Part shown: positions 1 through 12,956 of the stretch, one piece after another
Layout of the letters: every line of letters begins with the position of its first letter
Numbering within the stretch: position 1 is the first letter of the stretch
NCBI GenBank assembly: GCA_026686845.1
Contig: JAIVEN010000019.1
Location: forward strand, 33,546,501-33,610,500
Direction of reading: 5' to 3'
Length of the DNA: 64,000 bases
Origin: Adenanthera pavonina
Taxonomy: Eukaryota > Streptophyta > Magnoliopsida > Fabales > Fabaceae
Translations under genes and position numbers: made by a program
The notes under the pieces: generated by a model
Told to the model about the DNA's origin: nothing
What the model saw: the letters and a program-made list of their open reading frames with translations, nothing else
Database searches by the model: none

Positions 1-834
1 TATATCTTTATCATGCCCAGTAGAACCTATGTCATCAACAATTAAAGTTGCAATTTCATTTTGGCATGTTGGAGAATTATACCTTCGACTATCAGTGCTT
101 CGCTTGTAAATTAGTCTTATTTTTGTAACTTCTGATTCATTTGCATTCACAATGTCTCTAGCTGTACGGAATGTCTTTACAAGAATGTTATGACCATCTA
201 GCATGTCCTTTAATGATCCAACTATCCTAGCATCATGATTCCCTCCACCATCTGATTGATTGCAACGTTAGAAAAAGAATTTATGATACAAATAAGCCGA
301 CTTATATGTAATAAAGCTACCAATACAAATTTTTAACAATTTGGTAGGCTTAACTTTGAAATGTTGACAAAATTACTTGACTGCAGATATCCTGTTTGAT
401 ACTTCATTGCTCGTGTCATATATATATATATAATGAGCAAATTTTGGGGTTGATCCAGTTGGTGGAAGAATACTACCAATCAAATGAACATTTTGCCCAC
501 TCATTTTATAGACATATGGTCCACGACCATGATTCACTTCTTTATCAATCTTTCAACCTGGTGATATAAAAGCAAACATCATGTTGTGAAATCTAATATT
601 TTCATGAAAATGTTTGCTAATTCGATCTCCATGATTTAATAACCTATGTAGCAGATTTGGACCTAGTTTTGCAAGCGGTAGCTGTACTTTTCCTTGAAGG
701 CAACACATGTTAAATTTTGGGTTGTTGGTGGGTTTATTTTTCACTACCCTTTGACCATACCAAAACTTTGCATGACAATGTGTGCATAAATAGACGGGGT
801 CACTATTGTCATAGTATTTTGTGATTGAATCCAT
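1..834 (-). pseudogene. Helitron helicase-like protein, N-terminal fragment
   Basis: On the minus strand, 834 to 553 reads 93 residues with the CTHCHAKFWYGQR and FNMCCLQGKVQLP motifs that open plant Helitron Rep/helicase proteins. About 540-420 continues with NHGRGPYVYKMSGQNVHLIGS and PTGSTPKFAHYIY. About 210-1 reads MLDGHNILVKTFRTAR and IRLIYKRSTDSRRYN without a stop and leaves the window. These are successive blocks of the 'Helitron helicase-like' domain. In Helitrons this protein carries out rolling-circle transposition, with Rep nuclease and Pif1-type helicase parts further downstream (outside the window). The blocks lie in different frames and about 240-420 does not read through, so the copy has indels or an intron. 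It is probably dead. The family call is firm; whether the rest of the element is complete cannot be seen. Confidence 0.85.
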
Positions 835-1639
835 ACATGAGAATTTATCATTAGTACATTATTAAATTAAACTACAAATTTCTATGCCAAAAGAAACTCA
901 ATAGGAAACAAAATAATTGATGAAAAGGAATAATTGTTAACTATCACCAATTGTGGACATCTTACTTGAATATTTGGACGATATGTTGGATATCACATTA
1001 TAATTATTAAAATATTTTACAACTATATTTATGACAATACCTTCTTCTGCAGAGAGCAAAGACTCTACACAATTATTTATATATCAGTGGATGCATCAAT
1101 AGATCTCTTGCTACTACATTAAGCTATATAAAAGTAATAAATATAATTCATCCACAAAAATGGAAAATATTGACATGGTTCAACAAATATTGTGCACCTT
1201 ATTGACATTCTTGCAACACTAATCTACCTTTCTTTTGTTTGATAATATCCATTTATTGCTTTCTTGCAACAGCTTGTTGACACTTAAAAGAAAATTGATT
1301 AGAACCTGACATATAAATACAATAAAGTCATTAATACAATCTATAATAAGAACGTAAGATGCGAAATTTGTATAAGTTTTTTCTACTTCTTTTATGAAAT
1401 CTATTCTGAAAATTATTGTAGTGAAGCAACTAATATAATGTTATTTACTATTTGTAATATCATGTAGTACATGCTGATTTTCTATTGTTGTCAAATTACT
1501 TTGGGTTATATCTACTATGTTTTGAATACCCATTGAATGATCTATCACATAGAAACAATTACTGCATTAATATGCTTATGTATTCGAGGAAGAAGAAAAT
1601 TAAGATATGAAACCAACAAATATATCGATTTAGATAACC

Positions 1640-2860
1640 CTTAAAGAAATCATGTACATGGACCATTGGTAGTACCAGCTGATTGAGACTGATGCAGGGA
1701 TGGATACAAATGATGATTGCTAACTGATTGCTGGGAAATAGTAGTGCTCTTCTTGTTTCTACATATATCTACATCATGTCAAAATTAAAAAAAAAAAGAT
1801 CATTTGTTGCAATATATTACTTAAATGAACATTAATAATCTTATTTTGAATATTATCAAAATGTAAAATAATAATATTCCTCCAACTTACATATTTTTTT
1901 TATAAAAAAAAAAGAGCAAAGGATCTATACATAAATACTTCAAAAAGTTAGTGGCATATGAAAGTTTAAATGTGGATGTTATGAAAATAGATTTAATTAA
2001 TTTAAAAAAATAATAGGCATGATGCATATAGATACATATACAGGGAAATGCACAAACAATTTAAATAACTATAAACTAAAATTAAAAAAAAAATTAGTCA
2101 CAAACCCCACCGAATTATATAAACCTCATATATTCTTAGAGTAGTATGAAAATAAATTTTAAATTTTAAAATGTCAAGATTATATTGATTATAATTAAAA
2201 TTTGAATTATTTAAAATCCCAAAAGGTTTTTAATTCTGATTTCATTCAAAATGCTAAATAAAATATATTAGAGATACAAATACATATGTAAAAAAATATG
2301 GGAAGTATATATTATTTTATGAATATTTAAAACCCTAAATATTGATAATTATCAAAATTTACGTGTACATAAATCAATTTGAAAACTACTAAAAACTATT
2401 AAATGGATATGTGTGACCAAATTTAAATTACGAACTGGAAAACAATATGGCATGGATTTTATGAATATGCTAGATATAATAGGAAAAAAAAGAGAGAGGA
2501 GATCGTTTATTAAAAAAAAAACAAAAAAGAGAGGAAAACACATACCATTATTAATGTCACCCGGTCTAAACATTGTTGATTCTAATGCCCCGGCATCATC
2601 CAAATTTAACACACCATCACCTATTTCGTGCACACAATATTAACATGTGGTGATGTGAAAGTCATATAATGGGAATATAAATACTATATTTATATATAAG
2701 TATACATCTATAAATAAAGGAAGATAAATGTAGGATTAATATGAGAAAGACATACTATATTGATGACTCCCATTAGTAGACTCATTCTTCCTCTTTTCCA
2801 TAATACTCATTCGACGCTTTCGTGCATTCACATATTTTTATTTTTCCAATAATTCATCGT
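1640..2860 (-). other. Possible upstream exons of the Helitron gene
   Basis: Minus-strand stretches look weakly coding. One near 1760-1690 is Ser/Gln-rich. One near 2633-2540 contains EIGDGVLNLDDAGALES. One near 2860-2770 contains a basic NARKRRMSIMEKRKN segment like the Arg/Lys-rich N-terminus often seen in Helitron proteins. They are separated by AT-rich, non-coding-looking DNA. Orientation and position fit 5' exons of the helicase gene, but no single open frame or convincing splice chain could be fixed. This is inference from position and composition. Confidence 0.3.
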
Positions 2861-4899
2861 ATCTTCTGTATGACATGAATATATCTGAATAAGATAGATT
2901 TGAGCAATTTCATATTGCACTTACAATAGATAGACTTTGATTGTAAATGTATAAGCTCAAGATTAAAAAAATAATAATAAAAACAATGCGATAAAAAAGA
3001 GCAAATATATACTGGAGCATACTATTTGTAATCTCAGATAATGGATGCCGATCGATAAACATCAGACTTTTGCCACTATTATCTGATGTGATATTAAAAT
3101 ATTCACCTCCTCATATGAAAAAAAATTAATTAGAGACAATGGCCACAATTTGCGCTCCTGCATTATAGTGCAGATCATGTGCTTGATAGAGTTCATAGAA
3201 CATTAAAACATGTAATTGATATAAGGTGAGGGTTTCTATAGTATGTTACATTTGAGAGACGTAATGCACTGAGAGAATCATATATAGTCTGCTATTCTGG
3301 TAGCATCAGGATATGGCGTTTTCAAACTTCCACCAGCATAATTTATCTTGGCTCCTAGCATCGAAATTTAAACCATCTAAATGAAATTTAAAATCCAAAA
3401 TTCAAAATAATTAACCGAATATATTCAGCTTTTAATAGGATGATTATATTTTAGAATTTAAATTTTAACTGAACGGATTTCAGGGTACTATTAGCAATAT
3501 AATAATATAATATAATAGTAATGTACATATATTTAGAGGGAGTATTGGGCTTTTATGATGAGTATTAGTAATCAATAATTACATTAAATTATATTAATGG
3601 ACATATATATGATATGATATGATATTTATATATATAGATGCCGGTTTAAAATTTTAAAGTAATCAAATAATATAATACTTATATATATTTATATAATTGA
3701 ATTGATTTAAAATGCATTAGACCATATCAAATCAAATATTTGTATAACAACTTTCGTTTCTTTTGGTAAATATTTTTATCAATATCTACCTTGATAATAA
3801 ATTTTTGAACTTTCTATAAATATATGCGGACACACACATGTATATATATATTGTTAGAATATTTTTTAAATGAATGAACATAATGAAAACTTTAATTTTC
3901 ACAAAAAACTTCAATTTTCACAAGCTTCTTTTTAAATGTCTCAAATCTTATGTTAAAAACATAAGCTTGATTCAATACCATCATTTGATACTAGGGGCTT
4001 GCTTGGTATATTTCCTATGAAGCAAGTTTCTGGGAAGATTACACAAATAAATTGTTTGCTTTACTTTTTACTTAAGAGGAAGTTCAAATTAATTTTTTAA
4101 ATAAATATATTGTATTAAATTGTTAGAAACAAAAATACTATTTCTAATTTAAAAAATGATTAAAAAGGTAAGGATAAATTTGGGAAACGATTATAACAAA
4201 TTAAAAAAAAAACTCAAGAAGTAGAACTTCTATGGTTTTTAGTCCAAAAGTAGAACATCTTCAGATGAGGTTTACTTTTTAGGGAAATTGAAAAATTTTG
4301 GAAACCAAGCAATAACTAATGATCTACTTTTTGAGAAGTTTAACTTTTCTTCCTTACTTTTTATATACTAAACAACCCCAAATATTTGACAACTAACAAG
4401 ATTGCCCATTCAATACCAACAAAATTGACATCATATTAATAGTAAATATAATTATCATGTAATTAAAATGAATCAAATAATAGCAATAAGAGTAATATAG
4501 TTACTCAATGTCTTCAAACTCAATCTCAAACCTCTTTTGGTCCTTCCCTTCATTTGTCAAATTCCTTAATTTCACTTATTTCAAAAAACTTACCTATAAC
4601 ATCTGCATGACACAGTAACATATATTTAAAATTCTAACATATAATATAATAGATATCATTTTGAGGTTCAAACTCAACATGAAGCATTAAGAAAGAAATT
4701 AAGATTAGAGGTTATTATAGTATTGCCAATAATTGGGGGTTGAGAATCCAGATGTTCACTATGAGATTATGGGAGTAGAAATGCCATGTTCATTAGAAAA
4801 TAAATGATGAGCTCGTTTATGTAAAATAATAATAATAATAATAATGAGTTCAATTGAGATATAGATGCTTTTATTTTTTTTTCTTTCATATTTTAATTA
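2861..4899. other. AT-rich intergenic DNA, nothing recognised
   Basis: Very AT-rich sequence with short TA-rich runs (for example 3600-3640 and 3839-3850). No frame with protein-like composition and no repeat ends that can be paired by eye. Confidence 0.6.
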
Positions 4900-5215
4900 C
4901 TCCCTCCTATCTTTTTTATAAGAAACCTTCCAAAAGTTTTTTCTAGTTCTTTTTATAAGGGACTTTATAATATTTTGTAGAATTTTTTTTATTTTACTCT
5001 CATCATTTATTTCTTCTTATAAATTGTTATTGGACTTTTTGGATAAAAGAGATACTCTCAATTAGTCAAATAATATTTAATGTAGATTACATTATTATAT
5101 TAAATAAGGGTAAAAAAGAAATATTTAGTTTTTTTAGGATTTTAAGAAAATAACTAATTTCCTTAATTTATGGAAAATAGTTAGAAGTTCGTTATAAAAA
5201 GGACCAAAGAGAGTG
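4900..5215. mobile_element. Stowaway-like (Tc1/mariner) MITE
   Basis: The left end CTCCCTCCTATC(T)nATAAGAAAC is mirrored at the right end by GTTATAAAAAGGACCAAAGAGAG. Both ends are flanked by TA (4898-4899 and 5216-5217). CTCCCTC ends, TA target duplication and a length of about 316 bp without coding capacity are the hallmarks of Stowaway MITEs. The ends have diverged, so this is an old copy. Confidence 0.7.
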
Positions 5216-5217
5216 TA

Positions 5218-8018
5218 TACATATATATATATGTGTGTGTGTGTTACTTTAGAAAAAAAGTAGAATAAAGAAAATATACACAATTTACTTATCAACTACT
5301 TTGTCATATGCCTTTCTACTTAAAATATGAGTGAATAGTGAAAAATTGAACCCATATTAATGGAACGTTCCATTATCATCTAATTTTTTCACTTTCGTAA
5401 AAAATTAAAAGTTAACTATAAATTTATGATTGGTAGTATGAAATGAATCTTTGTTTTACTCAATATTAAATCTTGAAATGTGGTAGACATCACCATCATG
5501 AAGCAAAGATTTAAATCTCTAAATGAATGATTTTTTTATAATGACATTTATGCTATCACTCTGCACACATGAAATATTAATTATAGCATATTTTCATTTA
5601 TAAACGGAAAATATTATTAATATAAATGTTCATTACAAACAACAAATATATGAAACACACATATTTATTAATATTTAAACTCATAGCACCAACACTAAAA
5701 GTAGGTCATGGGGTTGAAAGATAGGTAAAAATCAGTAAGTAATAGGAAAACATATCACAAAGAAATTTGTTAAATATTTATAGATTCGTCAATAAAGTAC
5801 CAAATCTATAGATTGTAAATCATCTTTAATCTTATAATTTGGCATCATCCACATTCTAACAATCATAACCTTGATACTCCATTTGTCATGAAATTGATTG
5901 ATAGCACATACAAAATCAAAACTCTTTATCATGATGTCGTGTAGGCCATGAGATATTGGAGAAATGATAGACTATAGTAATAAATATGAATAAGTGAGAT
6001 GAATTAGATTATGGGTACTATTTGTAGAGAATACAACGAGGAAAGTAACAAGTTTAAATTAAAAAAAATCATTAATATATTTAAGTATAATGATCATGAT
6101 GCTATATCTTTTGAAAATGATTTTATTGTTTAAATATGAAATCAATTAGTTAAATAGCATAACTAATCATATGAGATTGATTTTTATTTTTTAAATTGAT
6201 TTGAGCTCAAAGTAATAACTTAGAAGTTATACGTTGTGAGTTATATATATAAATTTTAAATATAATTAATTAAAATATTTGATTTAAATTATTTAAAAGT
6301 TTAAGTTCAGATTTGTAATCCAGAAATTATATCATCCCAATGTTTTGTTGAAAATAATTAAAATATTTAATTTAAACTATTTCAATATTTAAGTCCAGAT
6401 TTGTAATCTGAAAATTATACCGTACCGATGTTGTTGAAAATAATTTTAAAGATAATATTATAATTAATTAAATTGTGTTTATTTTGGATTATAAATTTTG
6501 AGACATGCAATATTAAGAAGCAAATCTGTTAATTTCAAATAAATCCATTAGGATTAATCATAAAAAAATTAAAATAAGAGTTAAGGGGTTTGGAGTTTTT
6601 AAAGCTATGGAAAAACTGTGTTTAGATTCAAATTTTCTTGAAATTTTGAAAAAAGTATTTTTTTCATTGTTTTTTTGTATTTAATATTAAATAAATTGTG
6701 TTTATTTTGGATTATAAATTTTGAAACGTGGTTTAAAGTTTCAAACTTAGGGCCCGTTTGGTTTTCAGTTAGTGAAGAATGAGTTTTGGTAGAATTAGTT
6801 TTGTAACGTAGTTATGATAAAATTGGTTTTGTACTAACGTGTTTATGTTTGGATGATTTATTTGAAAATTGATTTTAACAAAACTCATAATTTTCTTCTA
6901 AATTGGGTTTAAACTCTATCTCATGGTTAATTTAATTTATTTGGATTAAAATTTAACCTACATTTATTTAATTGAGAACATAATATATCTGATATAACAT
7001 TTTCTTACAGGTCATGATCTATAAAAATTAAAATTTTGAAGGAAAATTTTGGTTAATAGATAGAAAAAATTTTATGAAAATTTTATTTTTCTAATTTTTT
7101 TATTTTTTTTACTTTTATTGGTATATTTTTATCTAACTTTAAAATAAATATAAACAGGAAGGAATAGAGAAGTAAAACGGAAAAGAGCTTCATTCTCCTT
7201 CTACGAAATCTCCGTTCTGCGTACAAACTCAGTGCCTGTTTGGTTTTTCTTTTTCAAAATATAACTGTATTTTTTAATCATCATTTTTTTCTTTTTCATC
7301 CAAACAGTTTTTTAATAAATTTCTCTATTTTTATCCAAATTTTATTTTTGTAAACTGTGGTTATTTTAAAAATACTTTTAAATACAGATAAATCAAAAGA
7401 GGGCTCATTCTCCAATAAAAATGTGAAAATCATCCAAACATACCCAAATTTTATCAAACCTTGATTTTAACCCCAAATCAAGGTTTCAACTGATTTCAAA
7501 CATAGCCTTATAAAAAAAGCCGTGTATAGGTTTTCCCGAACCTTTTGAACTGCTTTTCCGTTGCTTTTATGTAGATAGATAACTCCCAATTTTCATTTTC
7601 AAAATCACGATACTGGTCCCCTTTCTATGGAGGTAAGCATGCCAAATAAATGCCTTATTTGGCCTAAATTTACTATAATTATGCTAAACTTGAGTGAGGA
7701 ACAGCTGGTTATGGCTAGTTTGAGGCAAGTAATGCAACATCGGCGGTGATGGCAGTGGTTCTGGCTGAGAGAAGAGGAGTAACAGAAGAAGCTGAAATGA
7801 TGAATGGAGGTTGATAAATCGCATGAGGTATAATGTTGTTTTTCTGAAACAGCCTAGAGTTTAGGATATGGGATTATATATCTGGTTTGCGGGTGTTATA
7901 CTCAGTGGCTCAAATTAGGTGATTCTGAATTTCGTAATCACCATTTTGATAGTCTCCCTGAGTCCGATGCTCGGGGAATCAGAGTAGTATTGGAAATAAA
8001 AAGGAAAAAGAAAAAGTC
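5218..8018. other. AT-rich DNA upstream of the SAC gene
   Basis: No coding frame. Two MITE-like termini of the GCCCGTTTGG/GCCTGTTTGG class occur at about 6749 and 7231. A mirrored TTTCAAACATAGCC near 7493-7506 could close a roughly 275-bp element starting at 7231. Target duplications are not clear, so these are weak calls. The last few hundred bases should hold the SAC promoter, but no unambiguous TATA box was chosen. Confidence 0.4.
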
Positions 8019-9991
8019 ATGGCGTCTTCCGATATTGGACCTTGTCCTTTTCCTTCCACATCTGAAGAACTCCATCATCCTGCCTATGCCTGTTTACTAA
8101 AATTTAGTCTACATGAAACTCGAACGGTATGCCCTTTTCTTGTCCTTCTTCTCATTCTTTGATAAGTTTCAATGTAGTTTGCTCTTTGTTTTGATTTGTG
8201 AGGTGATTTCATGAGAAAATGTGGTATTTTGTTTTCTGTTAAATTGTTTCCCCCCGATTTTTTCTTTCTTCCCCCCAAATTCCGCGTAGTAGTCATTTCA
8301 AATTCCTTTGATGCACAGTAATTTTGTGAGTAGTGGAGCACGCTCTGTAGTATGCAAAAACTTCTGTCCGTCGAACTATCTCCTGCATCTAATTAAAATC
8401 GGGGCTATAATAATTTTGATTTCAGATCCTCTACAGTAAAATAATTACGGTATGTAATCCTGTAAGAAAGAACTGGATACCATCCAGGCATACACTCTCA
8501 TTTGTTTGTGCACTCTCGCACTTCTGTAGAGGATTCAAAGTGAACAATTTCTACTTCAGTTTATAAGTAATGTTCTTTCTTAGTCATATGGGGTATTCGG
8601 TGATGAAATGCATGCTGGAGGGATCTCAAACCTACCCTTTCTATTAGCCTTGTTATATAGTATTTATACATTAAAAAATTGCTCTTAGCTTTGAGATTAC
8701 ATTGTTTAATTTTTCCAGAAGAAACATGCAGCTAGCCTCTCATCCCATTGCGTTAACTTCTTCCATGAAAGACTACAACATATGCTTCAAACTTCCTGCT
8801 TTAAATGGTTTGCAATGAAAAGAAGTCAATATGGTAAATGTTTGCAAATCCATGCCACATTTGGAATAAACGACAGCTTGAGCCTATAATCTTCTATGCG
8901 GTTCTCACATTTCCAATATACATATGAATGTACATCTCATGTAAAACTTTGCATGTAAGCATTTGTGTGGATACTTCCTAATTCCTCTGTGGCTTCAGTT
9001 GGGACAAGTTTCTCCAACACAATCATGCCCAAGATGTTTGGATTGTATAATTGGTAGTCTCTATTAGCATGCCGGTATTTTTTATCTGTAGATTAAACTT
9101 GGGATAACCCATTTATATTCTCTATAATTTATTACTCTGACCTTGTTCATTTCTTTTCATGGTTATGCCACAGAGCTTTTACATGATTGGAAGAGACAAG
9201 AGCAGGACATATTGGAGAGTTTTGAAGATTGACCGTCTAGACCCTTCTGAGCTAAACCTACATGAAGATTCTACCACATATACAGAAAGTGAATGTTCTG
9301 ACCTATTAAGGCAGATACACGAAGGGAGCAAGTCCACTGTTGGACTGCAATTTGTTACAACTTGTTATGGAATTACTGGTATGTAGACCCATTATGTGTT
9401 TTGCATTGTTTTTTTTTTTTTTTGACAAGTTGTCTTTCATCTTCTTAGTATCTTATTCAGCTCTTCTACAAGCAGGGTTCATCAAATTTTTAGGGCCTTA
9501 CTACATGTTGCTTATCACAAAAAGAAGGAAAATTGGTGCAATCTGTGGTCATAACGTATATGCTATCTCAAAAAGTGGATGATTCCATTATCAAATGCTT
9601 CAGTTTGGTGTAATATTGCCAATTCCAAAATTGAAAACAGGTCTTTACAATCTCTTATGCACTGGTTGTGTTTCTTTTTTCAGTTTCTTTTCCTTTATTC
9701 ATTTTTTCTATTATTTTCATTTTCATCTGGGTTCTGATAATTCTCTGGAGTTGATTCGAAAATTAATCCACATCTCATGTTTACAGTTTCATCTCTTCAG
9801 TTTGACTTGAATATAAAAGAAATCATGTGTTAAGTAAGTTTGCTTTCGTTAAGGAGAATGTAATTTTAATTAGATTTGTTCATAGTGGTTCTTATTCTTA
9901 ATGCTTTTTTCTCTCTTTCAAATTTAGATAGAGTATTTTGACCTTTTGTCTACTTATATTGTTCTAAACTTTGCCATAAATTTTGTATTAT

Positions 9992-10147
9992 GTCATTTTT
10001 TTAGATTTATAAGGAATGACCTATTGATAAATGATTTATCTGAGAAGATGGTATTTGATATAGCTCATTGGTGTCGTATGATCCATGTAGCTGACCTCAC
10101 ATTAGTGGGATAAGGCTAATGTTGTTGTTGTCGTCATTTTTTTAGAT
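9992..10147 (+). mobile_element. 5'-truncated LINE (RTE-type 3' end) at the SAC exon 4 acceptor
   Basis: About 126 bp (10007-10132) match the last part of the LINE at 28259-28375: ATGATTTATCTGAG, then TTCATGTAGC-like sequence, then AGTGGGATAAGGCTA and a GTT-repeat tail. The 15-bp GTCATTTTTTTAGAT occurs directly before (9992-10006) and after (10133-10147) the copy and is an exact target-site duplication. The duplicated bases include the pyrimidine tract and AG of the exon 4 acceptor, so the downstream copy can still splice. Confidence 0.88.
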
Positions 10148-10837
10148 ACAAGAAGCTTCTGTCCATGGTCAACCTTACAAAGGACTTCTTTTTCAGGTAC
10201 TCATATCACATTATGCGTAGTCTTCAAAAGAACTTGTGTGATAATGAGACATGTCACGTCCTTTATGAGACCGTGTTTGTCTGGAATGAATTCTTGACTC
10301 AGGGAATTAGGAATCACCTTCAAAATACTCTTTGGACAATTGCACTAGTGTATGGCTTTTTTAAACAGGTGACAATTAATGGCTCTTAAAGTCTATGGCA
10401 ATGAATAATCTGATCAATATAATCATAATACGTGCAACGCATTCTTTCTATTTTTCCCTTCAGACTTCAGTTTTACTGATTACTATATTTGTTGATCGAT
10501 TAATTTTGTTAAGACTTCAATATTATATTTTGTTGCGAAATTGCTGAAACGCTCTTACTCTAGGCTTTATTTGTTTGCTATTAGTGCAATAGATCAAGAT
10601 GATGTTGCTTCTGACAGTATCATGTTTAAATTGATTGCTATATTTGTTGATTGATTAACTTTGTTAAGATCAAGCTTATTTGCTATTGCTTTGCCCTCAA
10701 TTGAAGTATTTGTGTGATGCCACGCTTGAATATCTAATTTCTATCTGGTGGTTGTATTAGAGCGCACTTACTGTATTTGGACGGGAGGTCATTCTCACAC
10801 TTATTGCAAGACGTTCACGTCATTATGCTGGCACTAG

Positions 10838-12956
10838 GCAATGAAGTTTCATCCTATTTTCCTCCCCGTAACTCACCAAATGTATTTCCTTGATTCCATT
10901 ATGGTGAATATGTGGTGTATATGCATCAACTGATTATAGATCTAAATATCAAGTAACTTTGTTCTCATGTTGCTAGACTGTGGAGAAGCTCCTATGATGA
11001 TTATATTGTTTATGTGCTGTGGATGTGGTCCTTCTGATTTGGTCGATTTTTTTCCCAGTGTTTTGAAGTGTTGCTATGTCTCAAAGTTTGAATATAAAAA
11101 TGGGGTATAAAATGAAATGACACTCAGTGGCTTGGATTTTCATTGGCAGCATTTTCTATATGAAGAGCAGTAAGCCATATTAGATGCTGACATTGTTGTG
11201 AGTACTGATATCCTCTATTGCATTATGATTAATGAAAAGAATGGCAAAGAGGACAGTTGGCATCAGGGGTAAGTGCGGGAGAGTGACCAAAGAATCTATC
11301 TTATATTTTAAAGAAGGGAGCAAAAGAAGAGAGATGAATTTTCACACAAGCATTTTAGTGTGTAGAATTATAAATTATTTTATTTGTTTCATAAACTTGA
11401 TCATGAGAGTAAACTGTAAGCAACCATTATGCAGTAATTTGTAACAAAATAAGGAGACAAAAACAAAATACTATTTGGCATAATGTTGGTATTACATGCT
11501 AAAATATGGAAGGGAGTATTTTTAATCAGATAGGATTCATGTTTGCTTGCCACAGCCAACATAGTATTGTCCAGGGAGCAAACAAAATTATGGGGCAACG
11601 GGAGTTCCAGAGCACGTCATTACTTGTCAAAAAGCATTTTTTTAGACATGCTACTGTCTTATTTCTATAGTCTGCTTGCAGTTGATGCATCGTCTTTGGT
11701 GTCTAATAGGGATGCCGATTTTGTTTTCTTTGGCTCTCTGTCCTCCGTTTTTCCATATCTTCTTATGGTGAAGTCTTTTTCTTATTGTGGCATGTAATTC
11801 ATCTCATTTAAATTTTTTAAAAAGTAATAATACAAAATGCTGTCCTGTATTTCTTTGCCTTCTTCTTTGCTTTATGTGATGGGACCAAGGATTTTTGGGG
11901 TTATTATGGTCAAAGTATCCTCAAACTTTGTTCAGGCTATTACTTCCCTGAATGACTTTGAGAGCAACCTCCCTCACATCAGCCTGGGACATTTTGGATT
12001 TTTAATCCCAGAATACTACCCAAAGGAATTGAATCTAAGTTGTTGAGAAGAGATATAATCTCTCATATATCTTCTTACCGTTTTGGCTCACCCCTTCAGA
12101 AAAATGGGAATTTTATTTTGTCATTGTATGTTCAGGTTTTATATTTAGAGGGTTTTAACACAGATAGATGATGATACACATGGATATTTTGACATTGAGG
12201 CAATAAAATACAGAATGTATTGCATTTTTTTCACCCCTGGTTACGTTATAAAATGAAGCCTGAGTAAAGCTAAAATTAGAAAAGTCAAAGATGATCATAG
12301 CGAAGTAAGGCAAATTCAAAATGGTACTGATTCAGGATCTGATTTTGTTCAATTTGATATTGTCAAGCAGCATTCTGCTCGATCTCTGGCAACTTTGATT
12401 TGTCAAAAAATACATATCAGATGAGATTTATCTGACCCACGTTTTAATGACATAAAATATCAATATATAGGTGGAAAGAAGGCTTTCATTTTACACTTAT
12501 TAAGTTGCACCATGAAGCAGGTTGACTGATTCATGTGCTTGTTTTCATCTATCTGTTAGTGGTACTTGCAGCCATCTTTGATTGAACATTCTGCTGATCT
12601 CCTTTTGTGATTTGAAATGCCCATTTATAGTCATTTTGTTAGTAAAGCTTCAAATACCGTACTGCCCTTTTATGCATTCACAACGTTTATACACACACAC
12701 ACAGACACACTGAGTTTATCTTATGAATTGAAAAGAAAAAGTTATGATACGTAGTCTTCATATTTCGTTTACCCTTCTAACATAACAAGTTTCTTAAGCA
12801 CAACAAATCCAGCACTTAAAGCTTTCTATGTAAGAACCTGATGATTCTTTTATAATTCTGAATTTTCCATTTTCCCAAACAAAATTCAAGCAAACATATT
12901 TTGTAGTGTAGATATGTGCAGTTCCCAGCTTTATTTTATATGGTTACATTGTGTAG
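10838..12956 (+). other. SAC intron 5 with a GC donor
   Basis: Exon 5 ends in ACTAG and the intron begins GCAATG. The next exon starts after GTGTAG and restores codon phase (AG+G = Arg, then Tyr). This is a GC-AG intron or a GT donor that has mutated. The 2.1-kb interior shows no recognisable gene; a (CA)n run lies at about 12692-12711. Confidence 0.6.

Noticed and set aside
11543..12046. Short frames in SAC intron 5
   Set aside because: They interrupt no known SAC block and splice phase joins exon 5 to exon 6 without them.
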